In this document: piece by piece, positions 9,248-17,138 of the stretch
How the letters are laid out: each line of letters opens with the position of its first letter
Position numbering within the stretch: the first letter of the stretch is position 1
Origin: Mycobacterium senriense
GTDB taxonomy: Bacteria > Actinomycetota > Actinomycetes > Mycobacteriales > Mycobacteriaceae
Direction: 5' to 3'
Length of the DNA: 64,000 bases
Assembly: GCF_019668465.1 (NCBI RefSeq)
Contig: NZ_AP024828.1
Span: forward strand, 1,178,001 to 1,242,000
The notes under the pieces: model-generated
The model's database searches: none
Told to the model about the DNA's origin: nothing
Seen by the model: only the letters and a program-made list of their open reading frames with translations
Translations under genes and position numbers: made by a program

Positions 9248-9616
9248 TCAGGCAGCCCGCGGCTGGTAGTCGCGCGCGACCTGAACGTAGCCGTCGTCGG
9301 TGATCCGCACCGGGTAGACCGGCACCGAAACGGCTGGATCGTCCAGGCAGGAACCGTCTTCGAGCGAGAACGCCTGCTTCAAGATGGGCGACTGAACCGT
9401 GACGCAGCCGTCGCGGTCGCCCACGATTCCGCGGGAGAGCACCGCGGCACCGGAGAACGGGTCGACGTTGCCCACCGCGTACACCGAGCCGTCGTCAAGC
9501 CGGAACAACGCAGCCTGGGAACCGTCGTCCAGCAGCACGCCGACGCCGCGACCCGGAATGAGGTGGTCGTAAGCGCAAGCGCTGGTCCACACCTGGATGT
9601 CATTGAGAAGTGTCAT
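9248..9616 (-). CDS. nirD: Nitrite reductase (NADH) small subunit NirD
   Basis: 122-residue Rieske-fold protein of the NirD family, which lacks the cluster-binding Cys/His pairs and supports NirB in reducing nitrite to ammonium in the cytoplasm. Visible family features are V-G-V-L-L-D-D-G-S-Q-A-A-L-F-R near residue 25 and the C-terminal P-V-Y-P-V-R. The ATG at 9616 lies 10 bp after the nirB stop, giving a nirB-nirD transcription unit. Longer frames extending into nirB are rejected. Syntenic with Rv0253. Confidence 0.93.
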   Translation of the reverse strand: MTLLNDIQVWTSACAYDHLIPGRGVGVLLDDGSQAALFRLDDGSVYAVGNVDPFSGAAVLSRGIVGDRDGCVTVQSPILKQAFSLEDGSCLDDPAVSVPVYPVRITDDGYVQVARDYQPRAA

Positions 9617-9626
9617 GATGCCTTCC

Positions 9627-12209
9627 TCATTCCTCCGGAGTTGTCGCTTCACGAACCCGCGGCATGCCAATGGACACAGGGATTTTGCGGCCGGCATGCT
9701 CGGTGAACGCCACCGTCGAGTCGACGGCGTCCGGGGCGTTGACGAACGACACGAACCGCGACAGCTTGTCCGGGTCGTCCAGCACGCCCTTCCATTCGCA
9801 CTTGTAGTTCTCGACATGCCGCTCCATTGCGGCCTCGAATTCCTCGGCAAGGCCGAGCGAGTCCTCGCACACCACCTCGCGCACGTGGTCGAGCCCGCCG
9901 TCGAGCGAGTCGACCCACGGCGCCGTGCGTTGCAGCCGGTCGGCCGTCCGGATGTAGTACATGACGAACCGGTCGACGTAGCGGACCAGCGTTTCGGTGT
10001 CCAGGTCGCTGGCCAGTAACTGCGCGTGCTTGGGCGTCATACCGCCGTTGCCGCCGACGTAGAGGTTCCAGCCCTTTTCGGTGGCGATGACGCCGACGTC
10101 CTTGGACCGGGCCTCGGCGCACTCGCGCGCGCAACCCGAGACGCCCATCTTGATCTTGTGCGGCGCCCGCAGTCCGCGGTAACGCAATTCCAGATCGATG
10201 GCCAGCTGCACCGAATCCTGCTGCCCGTACCGGCACCAGTCCGTGCCCACGCAGCTCTTCACCGTGCGCAGCGCCTTGCCGTAGGCGTGGCCGGATTCCA
10301 TGCCGCCGTCGACCAGGCGCTTCCAGATCTCCGGCAGTTGGTCCACCCGGGCCCCGAACATGTCGATCCGCTGCCCGCCGGTGATCTTGGTGTAAAGCCC
10401 GAAGTCCTGGGCGATCTGACCGATCAGGATCAGATGCTCGGGCTTGATGTCACCACCGGGAACCCGCGGCACCACCGAGTAGCTGCCGTTCTTCTGGATG
10501 TTGGCCAGGAAGTGGTCGTTGGAATCCTGCAGCGAGGCCTGCTCGCCTTCCAGGATGTGATCCGACCCGGTGGAAGCCAAAATGGAGGCCACCACGGGTT
10601 TGCAGATGTCGCAACCCTTTCCGCGGCCGAAACGCTCCAGCAGACCCGAGAAGGTCCGGATCTCGGTGGCCGAGATGACCTCGAACAGCTCCGCGCGCGA
10701 CTGGCTGAAGTGCTCGCACAGCGCCTTGGACTGTTCCACGCCCTCGGCTTCCAGCAGCTGCTTGAGCAGGGGGACGCACGACCCACACGAGGTGCCGGCC
10801 GAGGTGCACGCCTTGAGCGCGGGAACGTCGGCGCAGCCGTCGGCGATCGCGCACTTCAGGTCGCCCTTGGTGACGTTGTTGCACGAGCAGATCTGTGCCG
10901 AATCCGGCAGCGCCCCAACGCCCAACGCCGCGCCGGAGCCGGACTGCGCCGGCGCGATCAGCGCCAGCGGGTCGCCGGGCAGCTCGCTGCCGACCATGGG
11001 CCGCAGCACCCCGTAGGACGAGGCGTCGCCGACCAGCACGCCGCCGAGCAGCGTCTTGGCGTCGTCGGAGAGCACCAGCTTGGCGTAGGTCCGATTGACC
11101 GCATCGTTGATGGCGACCTCGAGGCAGTTCTCGGTCGTCCCCATCGCGTCGCCGAAACTGGCCACGTCGACGCCCAGCAGTTTGAGCTTCGTGGACAGGT
11201 CTGCCTCGCCGAACTCGGCGACGCCGTCCAGCAGCCGGTCGGCCACCACCTCCGCCGAGGTGTAGCCCGGCCCCACCAGGCCGTAGCAGCGGCCGCCGAT
11301 CGCGGCGACCTCACCGATCGCGTAGATGTCGGGATCGCTTGTCTGGCAGGCCACGTCGGTGAGCACCCCGCCGCGCTCGGCGCGCGTCAGCCCGGCGGCG
11401 GTGGCCAGCTCGTCGCGCGGCCGGATGCCGGCCGCGAAGATCACCAGGCCGGCGTCGATGACCTGGCCGTCGGTCAGGCTTACCCGCACCGAGGTGGTGC
11501 CGTCCGAATGGTCAACCGCCTCGATCGATTCAGTGCCCGTGCCGACGTGCACCGAGATGCCGAGCTCGCCGATCATCCTGGCCAGCAGCCCGCCGCCGGC
11601 CTCGTCGATCTGCTGGGCCATCAGCCGCGGCATCATCTCAATGACGTGGGTCTGCAATCCGAACTGACGCAACGCATTCGCGGCTTCCAGCCCGAGCAGG
11701 CCGCCACCGATCACGACAGCCGCGGTGACGTGTGAGGTTTCGACCGTGCGCTGGGCGTCCGCGCGGATGGCGTCGAGGTCGTCCAGCGTGCGGTACACGT
11801 GGCAGGCGGGCAGATCGTGGCCGGGCACCGGCGGCACGAAGGCGTACGACCCGGTCGCCAGGACCAAGGTGTCGTAGCCGTGCCGCTGGCCGTCGGCGGT
11901 GACCACCGTCTTTGCGGCGCGGTCTATTTCGGTAACCCGCTGGTTCAGCACCAGCCGGACCAGCTCGTCACCCTCGTATTCGTTGCCCGGCAATGCCAAT
12001 AGCTTGCGATCCCAGCTTTCGGTGTAGGAGGTCAGTCCCACGCGGTCATAGGCCGCGTCGGTCTCCTCGGCGAAAACCGTGATGCGCCACAGTCCCTCGG
12101 TGTCACGGGCGCGGAGCGCCTCGACGAACCGGTGAGCCACCATGCCATGTCCGACTACGATGATGTGACGAGGCGCACAGCTGGCTCGCGAAATCCCGTC
12201 TGCAGACAT
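9627..12209 (-). CDS. nirB: Assimilatory nitrite reductase (NADH) large subunit NirB
   Basis: 860-residue siroheme nitrite reductase. In order: an FAD/NAD(P)-binding region (about 1-330, starting I-I-V-V-G-H-G-M-V and with V-V-I-G-G-G-L-L-G-L-E near residue 165); a BFD-type [2Fe-2S] domain near 440-500 (C-S-C-N-N-V then T-S-C-G-S-C); a ferredoxin-like nitrite reductase half-domain; and the siroheme/[4Fe-4S] region near 660-710 with C-V-G-T-D-W-C and G-V-S-G-C-A-R-E-C. It reduces nitrite to ammonium with NADH. Transcribed with nirD. The upstream 230 bp are shared with the damaged hsp20 gene on the other strand. Syntenic with Rv0252. Confidence 0.95.
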   Translation of the reverse strand: MSADGISRASCAPRHIIVVGHGMVAHRFVEALRARDTEGLWRITVFAEETDAAYDRVGLTSYTESWDRKLLALPGNEYEGDELVRLVLNQRVTEIDRAAKTVVTADGQRHGYDTLVLATGSYAFVPPVPGHDLPACHVYRTLDDLDAIRADAQRTVETSHVTAAVVIGGGLLGLEAANALRQFGLQTHVIEMMPRLMAQQIDEAGGGLLARMIGELGISVHVGTGTESIEAVDHSDGTTSVRVSLTDGQVIDAGLVIFAAGIRPRDELATAAGLTRAERGGVLTDVACQTSDPDIYAIGEVAAIGGRCYGLVGPGYTSAEVVADRLLDGVAEFGEADLSTKLKLLGVDVASFGDAMGTTENCLEVAINDAVNRTYAKLVLSDDAKTLLGGVLVGDASSYGVLRPMVGSELPGDPLALIAPAQSGSGAALGVGALPDSAQICSCNNVTKGDLKCAIADGCADVPALKACTSAGTSCGSCVPLLKQLLEAEGVEQSKALCEHFSQSRAELFEVISATEIRTFSGLLERFGRGKGCDICKPVVASILASTGSDHILEGEQASLQDSNDHFLANIQKNGSYSVVPRVPGGDIKPEHLILIGQIAQDFGLYTKITGGQRIDMFGARVDQLPEIWKRLVDGGMESGHAYGKALRTVKSCVGTDWCRYGQQDSVQLAIDLELRYRGLRAPHKIKMGVSGCARECAEARSKDVGVIATEKGWNLYVGGNGGMTPKHAQLLASDLDTETLVRYVDRFVMYYIRTADRLQRTAPWVDSLDGGLDHVREVVCEDSLGLAEEFEAAMERHVENYKCEWKGVLDDPDKLSRFVSFVNAPDAVDSTVAFTEHAGRKIPVSIGMPRVREATTPEE

Positions 12210-12281
12210 GGCTTTGAGAGTAACGGCCAGAAATTACGTTCTTTTCGCGCAATGTCACGGTCCTATGACGAGGATCTCACA

Positions 12282-12303
12282 ACTCACAGGAAGGTCTGTG
12301 AGT
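12282..12303. promoter_or_regulatory. Inverted repeat between nirB and hsp20
   Basis: Perfect 8-base arms ACTCACAG and CTGTGAGT around GAAGGT, midway in the divergent nirB/hsp20 spacer. A partial copy of the left arm (CTCACAA) occurs just before it and again near 12400. It could serve either gene. It is not the HspR/HAIR consensus (CTTGAGT-N7-ACTCAAG) expected for this heat-shock gene. Confidence 0.45.
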
Positions 12304-12332
12304 GATCGTTCGCCGGCGGCGAACGACGAGGT

Positions 12333-12359
12333 GGAACTTCAGCGGGGTCGACTCAGGTT
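12333..12359 (+). promoter_or_regulatory. Possible ECF-sigma (SigE/SigH-like) promoter for hsp20
   Basis: GGAAC at 12333 and GTT at 12357 with a 19-base spacer fit the mycobacterial SigE/SigH promoter pattern, 78 bp before the hsp20 start. M. tuberculosis hsp/acr2 is known to be under such sigma factors, which is why the match was considered. The motif is short and could be chance. Confidence 0.35.
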
Positions 12360-12436
12360 TGCCCTAATAGCCGGCCGCGCAGGCGCCGGTCACAGGAATC
12401 TCACAACGAAGCTCAAGGAATTAGAAGGGAAGCGCC

Positions 12437-13024
12437 ATGAGTGGCCTCGCATTGTGGTCTCGGCCGGCCTGGGACACCGACCGGTGGTTGCGCGACTTTT
12501 CGGCCCCGCCGCCGCGGCGGACTGGAACACTCCGGCGAACAGCGGTTTCAAGCCCGGCGCCGAGATCGTCAAGGACGGCGACGACGCGATCGTACGTGTC
12601 GAGCTCCCGGGCGTTGACGTCGACCAGGACGTCAACGTGGAGGTCGACCGCGGGCGCTTGGTCATCCACGGCGAGCACCGCGATCAGCGTTCGGAAGAGA
12701 AGGAAGCCCGCACGCTGCGGGAGATCCGGTACGGATCGTTCCGCCGGTCGTTCCAGCTGCCCGCCCACGTCACCGGCGACGCCATCACGGCGACCTACGA
12801 CGCCGGCGTGCTGACGGTGCGGGTCGCCGGTGCCCTGAAAGATCCAGCCGGGAACCAGGCTCAGCGCATACGGATCGTTCCGCCGGTCGTTCCAGCTGCC
12901 CGCCCACGTCACCGGCGACGCCATCACGGCGACCTACGACGCCGGCGTGCTGACGGTGCGGGTCGCCGGTGCCCTGAAAGATCCAGCCGGGAACCAGGCT
13001 CAGCGCATCGAGATCACCAAATAG
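12437..13024 (+). pseudogene. hsp: Hsp20/Acr2 small heat-shock protein gene, frameshifted and internally duplicated
   Basis: Orthologue of Rv0251c, an alpha-crystallin chaperone. The start (M-S-G-L-A-L-W-S-R-P-A-W, GAAGGGA before the ATG) is in one frame. After W-L-R-D-F at about 12500 the homology moves to another frame (F-G-P-A-A-A-A-D-W ... alpha-crystallin domain ... A-Q-R-I), consistent with loss of one T in the run at 12497-12500. Then a 139-bp tandem duplication repeats the coding 3' end; being 3n+1 it shifts frame again, so the proper end (R-I-E-I-T-K, stop at 13022) is read only in the second copy. No single frame gives an intact protein. Confidence 0.85.
12730..13007. repeat. 139-bp tandem duplication inside hsp20
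   Basis: Two adjacent copies, 12730-12868 and 12869-13007, appear identical base for base. Each begins TACGGATCGTTCCGCC and ends CAGGCTCAGCGCA. The unit encodes the end of the alpha-crystallin domain from Y-G-S-F-R-R-S-F to A-Q-R. Absence of divergence implies a recent event or an assembly artefact. Confidence 0.95.
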
Positions 13025-13051
13025 TCTCCGCCAGTTCGGAGACAAGTAGCC

Positions 13052-13086
13052 GAATCCGGCGGAGCCGCAACGACTCCGCCGGATTC
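13052..13086. terminator. Bidirectional hairpin terminator between hsp20 and the PEP-mutase-family gene
   Basis: Perfect 13-base arms GAATCCGGCGGAG (13052-13064) and CTCCGCCGGATTC (13074-13086) with a 9-base loop, between two convergent genes. A smaller hairpin, GTCTCCG/CGGAGAC at 13024-13043, precedes it. There is no T-run, which is common for mycobacterial terminators. Confidence 0.7.
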
Positions 13087-13092
13087 AGCGCA

Positions 13093-13854
13093 TCAGCCCC
13101 AGCGAGCCAGCAGCTCCTTGGCCCGGGCCGCCAGCGCGGCCTGCAGGAACGGCCCGAAGCTGATGCGCGCCACGCCCAGCGGGCCGAAGGACGAGGGGTC
13201 GTCCTGGTCGGGCAGGGCGATGGCGTTGACGGGCAGGTCCAACTCGGCGGTCAAGCGCCGCAATGTGTCGGGGTCGTGGCGGCCCACCGGATACAGCACG
13301 TCAGCGCCGGCGGCCGCCGCCTGATTCAACCGCGCCACCGCGCGGTCGACGCGATCGGACGCCTCGCCGTCCTGGCGCAGGAAAAGATCGGTCCGGGCAT
13401 TGATGACGACATGCACCCCGGCCGCGTCGGCGGCCGACCGCAGCGCCCCGACCAGCTCCGCGTGTTCGTCGGCAGACCGCAACCGCTTGCCCTCCGAGTG
13501 CACGGTGTCCTCGATGTTCAGCCCGACGGCCCCTACGCTCAGCAGGCCCTCGATCAGCCGGCCCGCCGGCTGCCCGTAGCCGGATTCGATGTCCACCGAC
13601 ACCGGGACGTCGACCGCGGCGGTGATCTGTGCGACCCGGGTGAGGACGTCGTCGAACGACATGCCCTCGTTGTCGGGTTTGCCGATCGAGTCGGCCATCG
13701 GGTGACTGCCCACCGTGAGGGCGGCGAACCCGGCACCGGTGGCCAGCCGCGCCGACCACGCATCCCACACGGTCGGCAGGATGACCGGGTCGCCCGGCCG
13801 GTGCAGTTCCAGCAGCGTGGCGGCGCGCTCGGCGGGTGTGGCGGGTCCCGTCAT
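13093..13854 (-). CDS. Isocitrate lyase/PEP mutase superfamily protein
   Basis: 253-residue TIM-barrel enzyme of the PEP mutase/isocitrate lyase superfamily, which form or cleave C-C or P-C bonds of 2-oxo acids using Mg2+. Visible are L-P-T-V-W-D-A-W-S-A-R-L near residue 25, V-D-I-E-S-G-Y-G near 85, the metal-site-like N-I-E-D-T near 110 and I-N-A-R-T-D near 145. The isocitrate lyase K-K-C-G-H motif is absent, so it is not a true isocitrate lyase. The ATG at 13854 has GAGGGAG upstream; a start 21 bp earlier is less likely. M. tuberculosis has no such gene between Rv0251c and Rv0250c. The substrate is unknown. Confidence 0.8.
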   Translation of the reverse strand: MTGPATPAERAATLLELHRPGDPVILPTVWDAWSARLATGAGFAALTVGSHPMADSIGKPDNEGMSFDDVLTRVAQITAAVDVPVSVDIESGYGQPAGRLIEGLLSVGAVGLNIEDTVHSEGKRLRSADEHAELVGALRSAADAAGVHVVINARTDLFLRQDGEASDRVDRAVARLNQAAAAGADVLYPVGRHDPDTLRRLTAELDLPVNAIALPDQDDPSSFGPLGVARISFGPFLQAALAARAKELLARWG

Positions 13855-13960
13855 AGGTGTTTGCTCCCTCGGCATCCGGGCTCAACGGCCTGACGTCTGG
13901 CGTATGCCGTGGATAGTATCGAGGGCGTACTGTGATCCGAAACACTGCCGAGGAGATCCG

Positions 13961-14266
13961 TTGACGAGCACGACTGGCACGACCGAATTCGCCGAACTGC
14001 ACGACCTCATCGGCGGCCTGCGGCGGTGCGTGAGCTCCCTGCGGGCCCGATACGGTGACAGCCCGGCCATGCGGCGCATCGTCATCGACGCCGACCGCAT
14101 CATGTCCGACGTCGAGCTGCTCGACACCGACGTGTCCGAATTGGACCTGGCAGGCGCCACCGTGCAGCAGTCCGGCGAGAAGATCGTCATTCCAGACACC
14201 CAGTACGACAGCGAATTCTGGCGCGACGTCGACGACGAGGGTGTCGGCGGTCACAACAGGGCCTGA
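13961..14266 (+). CDS. Conserved small protein (Rv0250c family), TTG start
   Basis: 101-residue acidic protein, orthologue of Rv0250c. A TTG at 13961 preceded 5 bases earlier by GAGGAG (13950-13955) is the best start; the open frame upstream is not coding in character. The middle (L-I-G-G-L-R-R-C-V-S-S-L-R-A-R-Y-G) looks helical, and the C-terminus ends D-T-Q-Y-D-S-E-F-W-R-D-V-D-D-E-G. No enzyme motif is seen. It lies directly before the Sdh1 operon in the same orientation, separated by a hairpin, and its conserved position suggests a role linked to that complex, but this is unproven. Confidence 0.8.
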   Translation: MTSTTGTTEFAELHDLIGGLRRCVSSLRARYGDSPAMRRIVIDADRIMSDVELLDTDVSELDLAGATVQQSGEKIVIPDTQYDSEFWRDVDDEGVGGHNRA

Positions 14267-14272
14267 ACAAGT

Positions 14273-14298
14273 CAAGCCCCCCAGAAAAGGGGGCCTTG
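14273..14298 (+). terminator. Hairpin between the Rv0250c-like gene and sdhC
   Basis: Arms CAAGCCCCCC and GGGGGCCTTG (one mismatch) around AGAAAA, seven bases after the stop of the upstream gene and 49 bp before sdhC. It may be a terminator, or an attenuator or processing site separating the small gene from the sdh operon. Confidence 0.55.
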
Positions 14299-14347
14299 TA
14301 TCTGTGTACCCTTCGACCTACAGCCCGTTCGAAGAGGAACACACTAA

Positions 14348-15175
14348 ATGAGCGCACCTACGGCGAACCGTCCTGCGTCCGGTGTCTTTTCACCCACGCG
14401 CGCCCGTATCCAGCAACGCACCCTGCGCACCGACCGGTGGTGGATGTCGCCGCTGCGAATCGATCTCGGCTTCGCCGCATTCATTATTTATGCGACAGCG
14501 CGGGCGTTCCAGCGGGGTGACTTCTTCGTCGCGCAATACCATTACCTGACGCCGTTCTACTCACCATGTCTCAGCAACGCTTGCGGCGGTGCCAGCGACT
14601 TCTGGCCGCAAATCCTGCCGAACGTCTGGTGGTTGCCGTTCGCGGCGCTGACACTGCCGTTCCTGCTGCTGTTCAGGCTGACCTGCTACTACTACCGCGG
14701 CGCCTATTACCGCACGGTGTGGCAGTCGCCCACCGCCTGCGCGGTGGCCGAGCCCCGCGTGCACTACAGCGGCGAGACCAAACTCCCGCTGATCATTCAG
14801 AACTCCCACCGGTACTTCTTCTACATCGCCGGCATCATCTCTGTGATCAACACCTACGACGCGATCGTGGCGTTCCATTCCGATCACGGACCCGGTGGAT
14901 TCGGGTTTGGCCTGGGCAACGTGATCATGGTCGGCAACGTCATCATGCTCTGGGTCTACACGCTGTCCTGCCACTCCTGCCGGCACATCACCGGCGGCCG
15001 GCTCAAGCACTTCTCCAAACACCCTGTGCGGTACTGGATCTGGACCCAGGTCAGCAAAATTAACACCCGGCACAAGCAGTACGCGTGGATCACGCTGGGC
15101 ACCCTGATGCTCACCGACTTCTACATCGCGCTAGTGGCCAGCGGCGCCATCACTGACCTGAGATTTGTTGGCTGA
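14348..15175 (+). CDS. sdhC: Succinate dehydrogenase Sdh1 membrane anchor subunit
   Basis: 275-residue integral membrane protein with about five hydrophobic segments (near residues 38-55, 94-115, 156-176, 185-206 and 238-262). It anchors the flavoprotein and iron-sulphur subunits encoded just downstream and passes electrons to menaquinone. At residues 208-213 it carries C-H-S-C-R-H, a cysteine/histidine group suited to binding a metal centre; M. smegmatis Sdh1 is reported to hold a membrane-embedded Rieske-type cluster in this subunit. It overlaps the permissive frame of sdhA but ends 43 bp before the assigned sdhA start. Syntenic with Rv0249c. Confidence 0.88.
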   Translation: MSAPTANRPASGVFSPTRARIQQRTLRTDRWWMSPLRIDLGFAAFIIYATARAFQRGDFFVAQYHYLTPFYSPCLSNACGGASDFWPQILPNVWWLPFAALTLPFLLLFRLTCYYYRGAYYRTVWQSPTACAVAEPRVHYSGETKLPLIIQNSHRYFFYIAGIISVINTYDAIVAFHSDHGPGGFGFGLGNVIMVGNVIMLWVYTLSCHSCRHITGGRLKHFSKHPVRYWIWTQVSKINTRHKQYAWITLGTLMLTDFYIALVASGAITDLRFVG

Positions 15176-15218
15176 CAAGCCATTCCCGAATAAATCAGAT
15201 TTAGCTAGCGAGGGTTTC

Positions 15219-17138
15219 ATGGTTGAAATCGAGCGGCACACGTACGACGTGGTCGTGATCGGTGCCGGCGGCGCCGGACTGCGTGCGGTAATCGAAGCGC
15301 GCGAACGGGGTTTGCGGGTCGCGGTGGTGTGCAAGTCCCTGTTCGGCAAGGCTCACACGGTGATGGCAGAGGGCGGCTGCGCGGCGTCCATGGGCAACAC
15401 CAACCCGAAGGACAACTGGAAGACCCACTTCGGCGACACGATGCGCGGTGGGAAATTCCTCAACAACTGGCGCATGGCCGAACTGCACGCCAAGGAAGCA
15501 CCGGACCGGGTCTGGGAGCTGGAAACCTATGGCGCGCTGTTCGATCGCCTCAAGGACGGCAAGATCAGCCAGCGCAACTTCGGCGGGCACACCTACCCTC
15601 GGCTGGCCCACGTCGGTGACCGCACCGGCCTGGAGCTGATCCGCACCATGCAGCAGAAGATCGTCTCGCTGCAGCAAGAGGATTACGCCGAGCTCGGCGA
15701 CTACGAGGCCCGGATCCGGGTGTTCGCCGAAACCACGATCACCGAGCTGATCAAGGACGGCGACGCGATCGCCGGGGCGTTCGGCTACATCCGCGAAAGC
15801 GGGAACTTCATCTTGTTCGAGGCGCCCGCGGTGGTGCTGGCCACCGGCGGGATCGGCAAGTCGTTCAAGGTCACCTCGAACTCCTGGGAGTACACCGGCG
15901 ACGGCCACGCCCTGGCCCTGCGGGCGGGCGCGTCGCTGATCAACATGGAGTTCGTCCAGTTCCACCCGACGGGCATGGTGTGGCCGCCCAGCGTGAAGGG
16001 GATCCTGGTCACCGAAGGTGTCCGCGGTGACGGTGGGGTGCTGAAGAACTCCGACGACAAGCGGTTCATGTTCGACTACATCCCGTCGGTGTTCAAGGGC
16101 CAGTACGCCGAGTCCGAACAAGAAGCCGACCAGTGGCTCAAGGACAACGACTCCGCCCGCCGCACTCCGGACCTGCTGCCGCGCGACGAGGTCGCGCGCG
16201 CGATCAACTCCGAGGTCAAGGCCGGCCGGGGCAGCCCACACGGTGGCGTCTTCCTGGACATCGCGTCGCGGCTGGCGCCCGCGGAGATCAACCGCCGCCT
16301 GCCGTCGATGTATCACCAGTTCAAGGAGCTGGCCGGGGTCGACATCACCAAGGAGCCGATGGAAGTCGGGCCGACCTGCCACTACGTGATGGGCGGCGTC
16401 GAAGTGGACGCCGACACCGGAGCGGCCACCGTCCCCGGCTTGTTCGCCGCCGGCGAATGCTCCGGCGGTATGCACGGCTCGAACCGGCTCGGCGGCAACT
16501 CGCTGTCGGACCTGCTGGTGTTCGGCCGGCGGGCCGGGCTGGGCGCAGCCGACTACGTGCGGGCCCTGAGCAGCCGCCCGACGATCGCCGACGGCGCCGT
16601 CGACGGGGCGGCGAAACGGGCACTGTCCCCCTTCGAGGCACCGGCCAGCGGCGCACCGGAGAACCCCTACACCCTGCAGCTGGAGCTGCAGCAGTCGATG
16701 AACGACCTGGTCGGCATCATCCGCAACGCCGACGAAGTCGCGGAGGCCCTGGCGCGGCTGGACAAGCTGCGTGAGCGGTTCAAGAACCTGTACGTGGAGG
16801 GGCAGCGCCGGTACAACCCGGCCTGGAACCTGGCCATCGACCTGCGCAACATGCTGCTGGTCAGCGAGTGCGTCGCCAAGGCCGCCTTGCAGCGCACCGA
16901 GAGCCGCGGCGGGCACACCCGCGACGACCACCCGGCGATGGACTCGTCGTGGCGCAAGGTGCTGCTGGTCTGCGAGGCGGCCGGCGGCGGCGACGAGGTG
17001 ATTCCCGACATCACCATCACGAAGAAGGATCAGACGCCGATGCGGCCCGATCTGCTGGAACTGTTCGACATCGCCGAGCTGGAGAAGTACTACACCGACG
17101 AAGAACTCGCCGGGCACCCAGGACGGAGTGGCAAATGA
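15219..17138 (+). CDS. sdhA: Succinate dehydrogenase Sdh1 flavoprotein subunit
   Basis: 639-residue FAD protein that oxidises succinate to fumarate on the cytoplasmic face. The FAD-binding G-A-G-G-A-G-L-R-A begins near residue 15; H46 in K-A-H-T-V-M-A-E-G-G is the expected covalent FAD attachment site. Substrate-site elements are F-H-P-T-G-M near residue 250 and H-Y-V-M-G-G-V near 390, with H-G-S-N-R-L-G-G-N-S-L near 425. The ATG at 15219 (CGAGGG upstream) is chosen over TTG codons at 15165. The stop overlaps the sdhB start (ATGA). Syntenic with Rv0248c. Confidence 0.95.
   Translation: MVEIERHTYDVVVIGAGGAGLRAVIEARERGLRVAVVCKSLFGKAHTVMAEGGCAASMGNTNPKDNWKTHFGDTMRGGKFLNNWRMAELHAKEAPDRVWELETYGALFDRLKDGKISQRNFGGHTYPRLAHVGDRTGLELIRTMQQKIVSLQQEDYAELGDYEARIRVFAETTITELIKDGDAIAGAFGYIRESGNFILFEAPAVVLATGGIGKSFKVTSNSWEYTGDGHALALRAGASLINMEFVQFHPTGMVWPPSVKGILVTEGVRGDGGVLKNSDDKRFMFDYIPSVFKGQYAESEQEADQWLKDNDSARRTPDLLPRDEVARAINSEVKAGRGSPHGGVFLDIASRLAPAEINRRLPSMYHQFKELAGVDITKEPMEVGPTCHYVMGGVEVDADTGAATVPGLFAAGECSGGMHGSNRLGGNSLSDLLVFGRRAGLGAADYVRALSSRPTIADGAVDGAAKRALSPFEAPASGAPENPYTLQLELQQSMNDLVGIIRNADEVAEALARLDKLRERFKNLYVEGQRRYNPAWNLAIDLRNMLLVSECVAKAALQRTESRGGHTRDDHPAMDSSWRKVLLVCEAAGGGDEVIPDITITKKDQTPMRPDLLELFDIAELEKYYTDEELAGHPGRSGK

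Noticed and set aside
10026..11735. 569-codon open frame opposite nirB
   Set aside because: It is the antisense of a strongly conserved siroheme reductase gene in high-GC DNA and shows no domain of its own.
12218..12240. Possible GlnR box before nirB (GTAAC and GAAAT elements)
   Set aside because: The spacing and second element do not fit the GlnR consensus well enough to list.
12208..13893. 561-codon open frame across hsp20 and beyond
   Set aside because: Only the middle (about 12500-12868) is hsp20 coding sequence. The rest is promoter DNA, a duplicated unit in the wrong frame, and the antisense of the PEP-mutase-family gene.
15201..17117. 638-codon open frame opposite sdhA
   Set aside because: Antisense shadow of a conserved flavoprotein gene; histidine/valine-rich low-complexity product.
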